Position numbers and translations under genes: made by a program. The notes beneath the pieces are model-generated. The model saw only the letters and a list, made by a program, of their open reading frames with translations, was not told the DNA's origin and made no database searches. DNA of 49,411 nt from Chloroflexota bacterium (GTDB lineage: Bacteria > Chloroflexota > JAHJIN01), in contig JAHJIN010000256.1 in the NCBI GenBank assembly GCA_018823415.1, positions 1 through 49,411 on the forward strand, given 5' to 3'. Shown here one piece after another: positions 1 through 7,995 of the stretch. Positions within the stretch are counted from its first letter, which is position 1; each line of letters opens with the position of its first letter.

Positions 1-77
1 GATGCGCTCCGGTCCTGCGGCTTCGCTCAGGGGCGGCTTGTGCTTGGAACACCGCTTGGGCGCAGCCTCATAGCTCG

Positions 78-106
78 ATTATAGAACAAATGTTCATCCT
101 TGTCAA
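78..106 (-). promoter_or_regulatory. Leftward sigma70-like promoter with LexA-like box
   Basis: Read on the minus strand, TTGACA (101-106) and TATAAT (78-83) are separated by exactly 17 bases, a full consensus promoter directed out of the left edge of the window. The spacer carries the palindrome GAACAAATGTTC (84-95), which fits the GAAC-N4-GTTC pattern of Bacillus/actinobacterial-type LexA boxes. A repressor bound there would block the promoter. The gene it drives is outside the window, so an SOS role is inference. Confidence 0.6.
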
Positions 107-185
107 GGTCTGCCCACAAAACGAAGATTCACATTCGATACCGGGCCTGCTACCGGGCGCTACACGCCCGACTGGAGGTGCTGTG

Positions 186-419
186 ATGGGGCTTGGGGTG
201 TACTTTCGTGAAGACCTCGCCGCAATCCTGGCAGCGGTAGACGACGCGGGCACCGCCTTGACGCGGGCGCGGGGGATCAAAGACCCGCAAGACGCCGCCT
301 ACATCGCCGGGTATCGGGCGGCTATCAAGGCTATGGCCGTGAGCCTGGGCTTGCCCACGACCGGCGCGCGGGTACTGGACATGACGGTGTGGACTGACAT
401 AGTGGAGGTGGGACAATGA
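186..419 (+). CDS. Small hypothetical protein coupled to the serine recombinase
   Basis: This encodes a 77-residue, Ala-rich, probably helical protein that I do not recognise. I chose the ATG at 186 because GGAGG sits just upstream (174-178); the frame stays open further up to 90 without a ribosome site. A short hairpin (CGGGCG 154-159 with CGCCCG 165-170) lies just before that ribosome site. The stop codon overlaps the recombinase start as ATGA, so the two are probably translationally coupled. Small genes in this position in integrated elements are sometimes directionality factors or DNA-binding helpers, but nothing in the sequence shows that here. Confidence 0.55.
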   Translation: MGLGVYFREDLAAILAAVDDAGTALTRARGIKDPQDAAYIAGYRAAIKAMAVSLGLPTTGARVLDMTVWTDIVEVGQ

Positions 420-2017
420 CAAAGCGGGCTATTCTTTACACGCGGGTTAGCACCGACGAACAGGCCGCGCACGGGTACAGCCTGCCCACGCAACTAGCCG
501 GGTGCCGCGAGTACGCACAGGCGCACGGCTTTGACGTGGCGGCGGAACTAGCCGACGATTGCAGCGGGGCGATCCCCATCGCCGAGCGGCCCAAAGGCCG
601 GAAGCTTTACGATCTAGTGGACCGGGACAGCATCGCCGCCGTGATCCTATATACCCACGACCGGACGGCGCGTGATGACAAAGTTATCGAATACCTGCTA
701 CTCAAGTCCTACCTTTACGACCGGGGGTGCGAGCTTCACTATTCCGATACCGGGCTGGACCCTTACACGATGGAAGGGAACCTAGTCGGCTATATCAAGG
801 CCCACGCCGCCGCCGATGAGCGCCGCAAGATACGCGAGCGGTCTGTACGCGGCAAGCTGGCAAAGGCTCGCGACGGCCAGTGGGTGGGCGCAACCGCGCC
901 TTACGGCTATCGCAAGGTGGGCGTGGGCCGGGATACCTACCTGGAAATAGACGAACCCGAGGCCGCCGTGGTACGCCGCATATACGCCATGTACCTGGGG
1001 CGGGACGGTTACGACCTGGCAGACACCAGGGGTATCGCCGTGGCGCTGACGGCCGAGCGGATACCCCGGCCGGGCCGTAGCGCCAGGGGGACCGGCCCAG
1101 CCTGGAGCCAAGAGACGATCCGTTATATCCTGATGAATCCGGCCTACATTGGCAAGTTTCGGTATGGTGACGTAGTGATAGACTTGCCCCACCTGGCAAT
1201 CATTGACCGCGAGGTGTGGGACGTGGCCCAAGAGCGGCGCAAGCGCAACGGCCAACGAGCCAGACGCAACCGGAAGTACGAATACCTGTTAGCTGGCGGG
1301 TATCTACGCTGTTCCTGCGGCTGGGCCATGCGCGGGCACGTGGTACGCGCCGCCAGGGGCCGGATATATGTCTACTACGTGTGCCCGACTGATGACCGGC
1401 GCGATATGCACGAATGCCGCGAGGGCTCAGTACGGGGGGACATCGTAGACGCCCTGGTATGGGGCTGGCTATACACCCTGCTAGCCGACGACGCCCACCT
1501 GGAAGCGGGCCTGGCGGAAATGGCAGAACGCAGCGAGCTAGAGCTATCGCCCAAGCGGGACCGCCTGGCGACGATGGTGGGCCTGATAGGGGAAATGGAA
1601 AGCCAGATCAAGCGCCTGGCGACTGCTTACGCCGAGGCCGAAAACGACGCGGTGGCAGAAGCACTCAAGGCCGAACTCAAGAACGCGGGCAAAAAGCTGG
1701 ACGCCCTACGCGACGAAAGCGCCCGGCTGGACGCTGAAATAGGGATGGGGAAGCTATCGCCCGACGAGGTGGACGCAATCAAACGGCTGGCCGCCAGCCT
1801 GCGGGCCGACCTGGACGCCGCCGACTTTGAGACCAAACGGGGCCTACTGGACAGCCTAAACTTTCAAACCAAACTGCTACCGGACTTGACCGCCGATGGG
1901 GAGCGCCAGCTAGAGGTGTCTTGCAGCCTGGTAACAGACCCGGCGCGTTTGTCGATTGTGCCAAGTCGTTCCTGGTGGACCTGCCGGGCAACATTGGCCT
2001 GGGCCACGCCGATGTAG
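416..2017 (+). CDS. Large serine recombinase (site-specific integrase/resolvase family)
   Basis: This 533-residue recombinase should cut and rejoin DNA through a serine nucleophile. The N-terminal resolvase domain (about 1-150) carries YTRVSTDEQ with the expected catalytic Ser12 and Arg10. A recombinase domain follows (about 160-270, with the typical APYGYRKV and NPAYIGKFRYG segments), then a zinc ribbon (CSCGWAMRGH and YYVCP, about 298-335) and a coiled coil (about 370-450). This is the architecture of phage and ICE integrases. The ATG overlaps the preceding stop and has GGAGG upstream. The last ~25 residues are Arg/Trp/Ala-rich and unlike a normal family tail. A different frame through the same bases looks like the end of another protein, as if the gene runs across an integration junction. 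Confidence 0.93.
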   Translation: MTKRAILYTRVSTDEQAAHGYSLPTQLAGCREYAQAHGFDVAAELADDCSGAIPIAERPKGRKLYDLVDRDSIAAVILYTHDRTARDDKVIEYLLLKSYLYDRGCELHYSDTGLDPYTMEGNLVGYIKAHAAADERRKIRERSVRGKLAKARDGQWVGATAPYGYRKVGVGRDTYLEIDEPEAAVVRRIYAMYLGRDGYDLADTRGIAVALTAERIPRPGRSARGTGPAWSQETIRYILMNPAYIGKFRYGDVVIDLPHLAIIDREVWDVAQERRKRNGQRARRNRKYEYLLAGGYLRCSCGWAMRGHVVRAARGRIYVYYVCPTDDRRDMHECREGSVRGDIVDALVWGWLYTLLADDAHLEAGLAEMAERSELELSPKRDRLATMVGLIGEMESQIKRLATAYAEAENDAVAEALKAELKNAGKKLDALRDESARLDAEIGMGKLSPDEVDAIKRLAASLRADLDAADFETKRGLLDSLNFQTKLLPDLTADGERQLEVSCSLVTDPARLSIVPSRSWWTCRATLAWATPM

Positions 2018-2097
2018 TGGTCATCAACGGGCAAACGGTGCTCTATACGTCTTTAGACGGCGCCACGCGGAGCCGGCTGGCGCTGGTATGGCAATAG
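1948..2097 (+). pseudogene. Decapitated 3' end of a gene next to the recombinase
   Basis: In a frame different from the recombinase, an open stretch ends at TAG 2095-2097. It encodes about 50 residues that look protein-like (FVDCAKSFLVDLPGNIGLGH, then VVVINGQTVLYTSLDG, ending LALVWQ). It has no start of its own and merges upstream with the 3' end of the recombinase gene. The simplest reading is the C-terminal remnant of a host gene split by element integration, with the crossover somewhere around 1915-1960. The protein family is not recognised. Confidence 0.45.
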
Positions 2098-2121
2098 CTC
2101 GCCAGGCATAGGAGCAAATGG

Positions 2122-2155
2122 AAACGGCACTGTGCCAACCGACACAGTGCCGTTT
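2122..2155. terminator. Bidirectional rho-independent terminator
   Basis: A perfect 13-bp stem (AAACGGCACTGTG, 2122-2134, with CACAGTGCCGTTT, 2143-2155) encloses an 8-base loop and ends in T-rich sequence on the plus strand. It lies between the convergent recombinase/remnant and the lipoprotein operon, so it probably serves both strands. Confidence 0.8.
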
Positions 2156-2182
2156 CTTTGGTTCAGGGCTCTGTCTTGGGAT

Positions 2183-3058
2183 CTATGGACAGCGAAAACT
2201 GGCACGCAGGCCGACCAATTCGTCGGTCAGCATCTCCTGGACGCCCTGCGAAGCCGCCGTGACGATGGTGAACGTGCGGTCGTCGCCGGGGCACTGAAAT
2301 GTCAACCACTCGAGCACCCCGTGTTGGCGCACGCCTTCCGCAAGGTAGGTGCCGGTTGATTGCCAGGCCTCGCGACCCTGGAATGAGGTGCGCGCAACCC
2401 CCACGATCTGCACATCCCAGTACGACTGGATAGATGCCTGGGGCAAAGCACGCGCATCCTCTGCCGTCGCCGGGAACGCCTGCCGAGACCAGAACACGCC
2501 AACAGAGATCTTGTCCGTGCCGATATTACGCACACAATGTTCTTCCAGGATCACGTGCCCTGCATCTGGATTGTTCACTTCGTGGTCGATAAAGCTGTCC
2601 GAGCCGTGGCAGTGGAAAAAGTCGAAATTGTCCAGCCAGAAACCATACTTGGCCTGGAGACGCTCGGCCCGGGAGTGCTCCACGATGAACGAGCGACTGG
2701 CTTCGCCGGTGCCGTCTGTGGTCCAGGCAACTGCCGTGATGCGCCACGTGCCGGTCGTGGAACCGATGGGAAACTCGTGCCCGATGCTGGCGTACGTGCC
2801 CTCGCCACGATACGAGCAAGGCAACGTGGTTGTGGCCTTACCTGCCGGATCAGTCAGGGTTACGGTGACCTCGTCGGCCGCGTCCACGGGCGAGTTCTGG
2901 CCGTCTGCCAACCGCACGAGTACGTAGAGTGCGGTGCCATTCTCCACGACGTATCCCTCCGACGGAGACACGATAGCGACGCTCACTCGTGGTCCGATGC
3001 CGCAACCGACCATCAATGACGATGCCAACAGTAGGCCGGCGATGAGATGACGAAGCAT
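2183..3058 (-). CDS. Lipoprotein paralog 7 (last gene of the operon)
   Basis: A 291-residue predicted lipoprotein and the most divergent of the seven paralogs here. I start it at the third possible ATG because that gives the short signal peptide seen in its relatives, with the lipidated Cys at 19 (LMVGC). An ATG at 3070 that overlaps the previous stop as ATGA is the alternative. An N-terminal beta-sandwich-like domain (about 25-125, ending GTWRITAVAW) is followed by the family hinge ERLQAKYGFW and a C-terminal domain with FQGREAWQSTG, LEWLTFQCPG and a terminal SFRCP. It lacks the LETTELAGG segment of the other copies. The function is unknown. It probably sits on the outer face of the membrane. 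Confidence 0.8.
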   Translation of the reverse strand: MLRHLIAGLLLASSLMVGCGIGPRVSVAIVSPSEGYVVENGTALYVLVRLADGQNSPVDAADEVTVTLTDPAGKATTTLPCSYRGEGTYASIGHEFPIGSTTGTWRITAVAWTTDGTGEASRSFIVEHSRAERLQAKYGFWLDNFDFFHCHGSDSFIDHEVNNPDAGHVILEEHCVRNIGTDKISVGVFWSRQAFPATAEDARALPQASIQSYWDVQIVGVARTSFQGREAWQSTGTYLAEGVRQHGVLEWLTFQCPGDDRTFTIVTAASQGVQEMLTDELVGLRASFRCP

Positions 3059-3066
3059 GGTTCCTC

Positions 3067-3981
3067 TCATGGTGTTGGACATTCGAACGTCTCCCGCAGC
3101 ACCCGCAAGTCATCCATGTACGCGGGCTCGTTGGTCGATATGGCGATGGTCCAGACCCAGGCCGAGCCCGGGCACGACAGGATCAGCCATTCGGCCGGGC
3201 GCAAAACCGACGACGTGCGCTCGCTACGCTGGTATTCCCATTGGCCGGTGATGATCCAGGCCGGCCGGCCCTGGAACGTGGTCTGCTGTGCCGCCTGGAC
3301 CAGGCTGGGCGGGTTCGAGTTGTGGCGATTCATGGCCCCCAGGCCACGCACGTGGGCAATAGCGGCAGCCTCGTCGGCCGGGAAGCTCACCGCCTGCCAG
3401 TGCACATCCAGGTTGACCACGAGATGAGAAGTCCCTCGCGGGATATTGTTCTCCAGCAACACATAGCCACCGCCGTCCGGATAGATTCGCTCCTCAAAGT
3501 GCGGATCGGCCGGGTGCACCTCGTTATACTCGAACAGGTTTGGCGGGTCGATCCAGAAACCGTATTGCTTCTGCAGCCGCTCGCTGACAGAAGGCAAACC
3601 CTTGAACGCGCGCTCCGCCCGGGCCTGCTGGCCGTCGCCCCAGGTGGCCCGGGCTATTACGCGCCATTCGCCCCCGGCCCCGCGCAGCGGGAGGGTCACG
3701 TAATCGGCCAGATAATGGCCCTGTCCTTTATCCACACAATCCAGGGTGGTGAGCACGGACCCGTCGGGCAACTGCAAATCGGCCTGGACCATCGCACCGT
3801 CCACCGGCTGACCATCATTGTCCGCAAGCGACAGGGTTATTCGCAGGGTTTGCCCACCGGTCCGCTCCGTGGTCGCAGTGGGATACACGATGGTCAACCG
3901 GTCATCCTCGCCGACCTGGCAGCCAGCCAACAGCGGGACAAGCAATAAACAACCGAGTAGCAGCACCCGGGGCAGGCTCAT
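3067..3981 (-). CDS. Lipoprotein paralog 6
   Basis: A 304-residue predicted lipoprotein with lipobox LLAGC (Cys21). The N-terminal domain (about 28-130) has the pattern of YtkA/macroglobulin-like beta sandwiches: DNDGQPVDGAMVQADL, then GQGHYLADYVTLPLRG and GGEWRVIARATWG. The C-terminal domain carries YGFWID, VNLDVHWQAVSFPADEAAAI, TTFQGRPAWIITGQW, EWLILSCPGS and a final FECPTP. Its ATG overlaps the stop of the upstream M28 gene as ATGA, which argues for one transcript and coupled translation. It is the only copy sitting directly downstream of the peptidase pair. No catalytic motif is visible. Confidence 0.85.
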   Translation of the reverse strand: MSLPRVLLLGCLLLVPLLAGCQVGEDDRLTIVYPTATTERTGGQTLRITLSLADNDGQPVDGAMVQADLQLPDGSVLTTLDCVDKGQGHYLADYVTLPLRGAGGEWRVIARATWGDGQQARAERAFKGLPSVSERLQKQYGFWIDPPNLFEYNEVHPADPHFEERIYPDGGGYVLLENNIPRGTSHLVVNLDVHWQAVSFPADEAAAIAHVRGLGAMNRHNSNPPSLVQAAQQTTFQGRPAWIITGQWEYQRSERTSSVLRPAEWLILSCPGSAWVWTIAISTNEPAYMDDLRVLRETFECPTP

Positions 3982-5081
3982 CGTCCCTCCCCGCGCACGG
4001 GAACCGCCAGGTGAGCAATGGTGGCAATGACCGCACGGGTGACGTTGGTGTAATAGTCCAGGTTCAGGGCGTTCACACGGTCACCGGGCGTATGATAATG
4101 AGAATTGAAATTGTCAGTGTCTTCGATGGCCAGCATGGTGGGAAACCCCTGCGCGTCAAAGCTCGCCAGGTCGGTGCTATAAGCGCCCCAGTCTTCTGGC
4201 GTGCGAAGCTGGTCTGGGACCAGATCCAGGCCATAGACGTCGATCACGCGGGCAAAGGCCAGCGTCAGCGACTGCGAGGCCGGCACAGCGCTGACGGCAT
4301 ACAGGTCGATGATGGGGTCCGGGTCCGAATCGTAGGCGATCATGTCCAGGTTGATCACGCCCCGGATGTCTTGACCCTGGGCCGCGCAGTCGGCGGCATA
4401 AGCGGCGCTGCCTTGCAGCCCCTGCTCCTCGCCGGTCAAAAGGACAAAGCGAATGGTGTAAGCAAAGTCATGGGGGGCCAGCAAGCGAGCGGCCGTCAGG
4501 ACGGCGACGGAACCGGAAGCATTGTCGTCGGCACCGGGCGCTCGCACACCTATGGGCATGGAATCCATGTGGGCAGTGAGCAAATAGATCCGCGTGGGGT
4601 CCACCCGGCCCGGCTTTTCGGCGATGACGTTACGCACGGCGCGCCGAGGATTGTCACGGGGCAGAAAACGCTGACCACTCCCCCAGTCGGCAATCAGAAC
4701 ATAGCTGTGGTACGTAGTATCCAGGCCCAGGCTGGTGAATTGTTCATAGACATATTGGGTGGCCATCGTGATAGCCTCAGCCTTGTAGGTCTGACGGCAT
4801 AGGATAGTATAAGGCGAACCCCCGATGACCACGGGACGCTCGCCGGTCAGGCCGTTCAGATCGTACTCGAGCGTCTGGGGCGTAACCTGGAAGATAATGT
4901 CCGCGATGTCCGGGTCGTAAATGACGGCTATTGACCGGCTGGTCGTCGTATAGCTGTAGACGGCAGCAAACAGCAAGAGCACCAAGGCCACGCTGGACAG
5001 CAGGAGGAACCGGGTCAACCGACGTCGACGAGCAAGAGGGTGAACTGGGGCATTTGCTTCTAGTGTATCGTGGGCATCCAT
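3978..5081 (-). CDS. M28 family zinc metallopeptidase, membrane-anchored (copy 2)
   Basis: A 367-residue aminopeptidase-like enzyme predicted to remove N-terminal residues from peptides outside the membrane. The start at 5081 has GGGGAG upstream; an earlier in-frame ATG would overlap the previous gene. After an Arg-rich start comes one membrane segment (about 24-43), then the catalytic domain. The co-catalytic metal set is complete: H171 (TAHMDS), D185 (GADDNASG), E218/E219 (TGEEQG), D246 (NLDMIAYD) and H330 (YHTPGD). It is a close paralog of the gene just upstream (16-base gap) and lies inside the lipoprotein operon. A link to peptide scavenging or to processing of the neighbouring lipoproteins is inference. 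Confidence 0.92.
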   Translation of the reverse strand: MDAHDTLEANAPVHPLARRRRLTRFLLLSSVALVLLLFAAVYSYTTTSRSIAVIYDPDIADIIFQVTPQTLEYDLNGLTGERPVVIGGSPYTILCRQTYKAEAITMATQYVYEQFTSLGLDTTYHSYVLIADWGSGQRFLPRDNPRRAVRNVIAEKPGRVDPTRIYLLTAHMDSMPIGVRAPGADDNASGSVAVLTAARLLAPHDFAYTIRFVLLTGEEQGLQGSAAYAADCAAQGQDIRGVINLDMIAYDSDPDPIIDLYAVSAVPASQSLTLAFARVIDVYGLDLVPDQLRTPEDWGAYSTDLASFDAQGFPTMLAIEDTDNFNSHYHTPGDRVNALNLDYYTNVTRAVIATIAHLAVPVRGEGR

Positions 5082-5097
5082 GTTCTCCCCTTTGCAG

Positions 5098-6171
5098 TTA
5101 GCGGATGGGTACCGCCAGGTGGGCGATGGTGGCAACGACGGCCCGCGTGTTAGCAGTATAGTAATCCAGGTCCAACGTCACCAGACGATCCGTGATCTTG
5201 TGCCAGTGGGGACTGAAATCGTCCATATCTTCAATGACCAGCATGACCGGGTAGCCCCATGCGATAAAGCTGCCCTGGTCGCTGGTAGGCATGCCCGCCG
5301 AGTCAGCGAAACGATGCGGGATCACGTCCAGGTCGTAGGCCCGGACCACGTACGCAAACTGGCGCGTCAATGCCACAGAGGCCGGCACATCATGGATGGC
5401 ATACAGGTCAACGATGGGCGCCGGGTCCGAGTTGTAGGCGATCATGTCCAGGTTGATCACGCCCCGGATGTCCTCTTGTTTGGCAGCACACTGGGCCGCG
5501 TAGGCGGCGCTGCCGTGCAGCCCCTGCTCCTCGCCGGTAAAGAGGACAAAGCGGACGGTATAGGCCAGGTCTTCTGCGGCCAGCAGGCGAGCGGCCGTCA
5601 TGACCGCCACCGAGCCGGAGGCGTTGTCGTCGGCCCCCGGCGCGCGCAGGCCCATCGGCTGGTCGTCGATGTGAGCGGTGAGCAAATAGATGCGCAAGGG
5701 GTCCACCAGTCCGGGCTTTTCGGCCACCACGTTGCGGGCGGCATAAGGCTCGTTGCTGTAGGCCAGCGAGTGTTCGACAAAACTCGTGTCTTCTACGGTC
5801 CAGATGTAATCCTGGTACGTGGTCTCCAGGCCATAACTGACAAACTGCTCATAAGCATACTGGGTGGCCTTTTGCATGGCCTCGATGTTGTGGGTCTTGC
5901 GAGTCTGGATGGTGGTAGTGATCCCGTCTACCAGGACGGGGCGCTCGCCGGTGAGTCCACTCAACTCGTACGCCAACGTGGGCGACGTGACCTGTGAGAT
6001 GATGACGGCAATGCCCGGATCAACGCCGGCGTAGGATGTGGCCGGTGGCAGGCCGGCCAACGCGAGCGTAGAACTGGCGCCCAGGAAAAAGAGCACGAGA
6101 AACAAGGCCGTAAACAAGCTCGTACGCCGCCAGCTACTGCCAGGCTGGTACGCAATCGGCGAATTTGGCAT
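5098..6171 (-). CDS. M28 family zinc metallopeptidase, exported (copy 1)
   Basis: A 357-residue paralog of the next gene with a hydrophobic N-terminal segment (about 18-40) that could be a signal peptide or anchor. The metal ligands are all present: H167 (TAHIDD), D181 (GADDNASG), E214/E215 (TGEEQG), D242 (NLDMIAYN) and H324 in PHWHKITDR, where the usual HTPGD motif is altered. I chose the ATG at 6171 because GAGG lies about nine bases upstream; the ATG at 6186 has no ribosome site. Differences around the last ligand and in the 120-145 region suggest the two copies have diverged in specificity. Confidence 0.92.
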   Translation of the reverse strand: MPNSPIAYQPGSSWRRTSLFTALFLVLFFLGASSTLALAGLPPATSYAGVDPGIAVIISQVTSPTLAYELSGLTGERPVLVDGITTTIQTRKTHNIEAMQKATQYAYEQFVSYGLETTYQDYIWTVEDTSFVEHSLAYSNEPYAARNVVAEKPGLVDPLRIYLLTAHIDDQPMGLRAPGADDNASGSVAVMTAARLLAAEDLAYTVRFVLFTGEEQGLHGSAAYAAQCAAKQEDIRGVINLDMIAYNSDPAPIVDLYAIHDVPASVALTRQFAYVVRAYDLDVIPHRFADSAGMPTSDQGSFIAWGYPVMLVIEDMDDFSPHWHKITDRLVTLDLDYYTANTRAVVATIAHLAVPIR

Positions 6172-6210
6172 ATCACCAAACCTCATCTTGGTCGGCGCAT
6201 ATGTTCCACG

Positions 6211-7113
6211 TCATTGCGATGCCGCTGTGGGGCACTGGAACGTCTCCCGCAAGGCACGCAAGTGGTCCATATACGCCGGCTCGTTGCTGGTGGAGATGAT
6301 GATGGTCCACAGCAACTCTGAGCCCGGACATTGAAAGATCAGCCACTCGATGGGGCCACCGCGCACCTTGCCGTGGGTGGTCTTGCTCCGACCGACCACG
6401 CGCCACACTAGCCGGCCCTGAAAGGTGATCCGCTCCGCCAGCAGATTGGGCTCCAGACCCACCCCATAGTCCTCCTCGTGCTGGGCCACGTCGAGCAGGG
6501 ACCGGGCACAGGCAATGGCCGAGGCCTCGTCGGCCGGGAATGCGGCGTGCTGCCAATGCACGTCCAGGTTGACCCGGCCGTGGCAACCATTGTACATGAG
6601 CACATAGCCGCTGCCATCCTCATGCTGGCCCGTTTTGTGCGTCAGCGAGTTATAGTCGCAGCCGGGCACGCTGGGCGCCTCGATCCAGAAGCCATACTGA
6701 CGCTGCAACTCTTCGCTGAGGAAAGGGAGGCCCTTGATGAACGCGCGCTCTGCCTGGGCTTGCTGGTCGTCACCCCAGGTGGCCCGGGTCACCACGCGCC
6801 AGGTGCCCTCGGCGCCCCGCTGTGGTAGCCGCACATAGTCGGCCAGGTAGCGGCCCTGGCCTTGATCCGCGCCGGGGACGGCGGCGAACACGTTTCCATC
6901 GGGCGACCGCAACTCGACCTGGACGGCAGCGCCCTCGACCGGCTGCCCGGCGGCGTCGGCCAGCGAGACCGTGACCCGCAGGGAACGCCCACCGGCCAGT
7001 TCCGTGGTGTCCAGCGGGAACAAGATAGTCAACTGCCCGTCAGAGGGTGTTTGCTGGCAGGCTGAGAGCAGCAAAAGTAAACCGCAAACGGCCAGCAACC
7101 AATGGCATTTCAA
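6211..7113 (-). CDS. Lipoprotein paralog 5, TTG start
   Basis: A 300-residue predicted lipoprotein. The start I support is a TTG at 7113 that overlaps the previous stop as TTGA. It gives MKCHWLLAVCGLLLLLSAC with the lipidated Cys at 19, matching the other copies; the in-frame ATGs further upstream lie within the previous gene and would ruin the signal peptide. The mature protein keeps DGQLTILFPLDTTELAGG, the beta-sandwich ending GTWRVVTRATWG, YGFWIEAP, GSGYVLMYNGCHGRVNLDV, ITFQGRLVWRVVG and EWLIFQCPGS. Extra Cys residues (in CDYNS, NGCHG and IACAR) are shared with only some paralogs and may form disulfides. Confidence 0.82.
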   Translation of the reverse strand: MKCHWLLAVCGLLLLLSACQQTPSDGQLTILFPLDTTELAGGRSLRVTVSLADAAGQPVEGAAVQVELRSPDGNVFAAVPGADQGQGRYLADYVRLPQRGAEGTWRVVTRATWGDDQQAQAERAFIKGLPFLSEELQRQYGFWIEAPSVPGCDYNSLTHKTGQHEDGSGYVLMYNGCHGRVNLDVHWQHAAFPADEASAIACARSLLDVAQHEEDYGVGLEPNLLAERITFQGRLVWRVVGRSKTTHGKVRGGPIEWLIFQCPGSELLWTIIISTSNEPAYMDHLRALRETFQCPTAASQ

Positions 7114-7988
7114 GGGCACTGGAAGGTCTCCCGCGTCTGGCGCAGGTGCTCCTCGTTTGACGGATTGCTGGTGTGGATGGCCAGGGTCCACAACCACGGG
7201 GAATCCGGGCACTGCAAGATCACCCATTCGATATCGCCGCCGAGGGCCGTGTACCCGTGGCCGGATAGCGTCCGGCCGGTCACGAGCCACACCGACTTGC
7301 CCTGGAACGTGGTCTGCTCCGCCGCCAGGTTCGGGTCGAGGATGTGCTCGGCTTCAGCCGAGAGGGGCAGGTCTCGCACGTAGGCGCAGGCCGCCGCCGC
7401 GTCGGCTGGAAAATCTACATGACGCCAATGCACATCCACCCGGACCGTACCGTGGCCCCGGTTGTCGATGAACACATAGCCACTGCCGTCGTCGTAACGC
7501 TGGGCATAGTGCCACAGCTTGTCGTAGCCAAAGCCCCGGGGGGCCGGCACATCGACCCAGAAACCGTACTCACGCTGCAACTCTTCGCTGAGGGAGGGCA
7601 AGCCCTTGAACGGGCGCTCCGCCTGGGCTTGCTGGTCATCGCCCCACGAGGCCCGAGCTGTCACGCGCCAGGTGCCTTCTGTACCCCGGGTGGGCAACTG
7701 CACATAGTCCGCCTGATAGCGGCCCGGGCTGGCCTCGGCACACGGCGGGGTGGCGAACGTGCTGCCATCGGGAGCCACCAGTTGGACCTCGACAGTGGCA
7801 CCTTCCACTGGCTGACCGTCGCGATCCTGGAGATGCAGCGTCACCCGCAGCGATGATTGCAGGCCGGCCAGTTCCGTGGTCTCCAGAGGAAACACCACCG
7901 TTAGCTGCCCATCGCCAGCGCCAGGCTCTTCACAGGCTGGCAACGCCAGACACAAGCAGCAAAACGCCAACAGCCCCCACTTGATCAT
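7110..7988 (-). CDS. Lipoprotein paralog 4
   Basis: A 292-residue predicted lipoprotein with lipobox LPAC (Cys19), preceded by a Cys-rich hydrophobic stretch. The N-terminal domain has a one-residue insertion in the LETTELAG segment (LAGLQSSLRVT). The C-terminal half has REYGFWVDVP, GSGYVFIDNRGHGTVRVDV, TTFQGKSVWLVTGR, EWVILQCPDSPWLWT and a terminal ETFQCP. It ends exactly on the TTGA overlap that starts the next gene, and begins 7 bases after the previous gene. Confidence 0.85.
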   Translation of the reverse strand: MIKWGLLAFCCLCLALPACEEPGAGDGQLTVVFPLETTELAGLQSSLRVTLHLQDRDGQPVEGATVEVQLVAPDGSTFATPPCAEASPGRYQADYVQLPTRGTEGTWRVTARASWGDDQQAQAERPFKGLPSLSEELQREYGFWVDVPAPRGFGYDKLWHYAQRYDDGSGYVFIDNRGHGTVRVDVHWRHVDFPADAAAACAYVRDLPLSAEAEHILDPNLAAEQTTFQGKSVWLVTGRTLSGHGYTALGGDIEWVILQCPDSPWLWTLAIHTSNPSNEEHLRQTRETFQCP

Positions 7989-7995
7989 AGTGTCC

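Noticed and set aside
782..1255. Long open frames on the minus strand under the recombinase
   Set aside because: They are frame shadows of a clear recombinase gene; they have no ribosome sites and low-complexity translations.
7114..7290. 59-residue N-terminal extension of lipoprotein paralog 5
   Set aside because: It lies wholly within the previous gene, has no ribosome site and would bury the lipobox.
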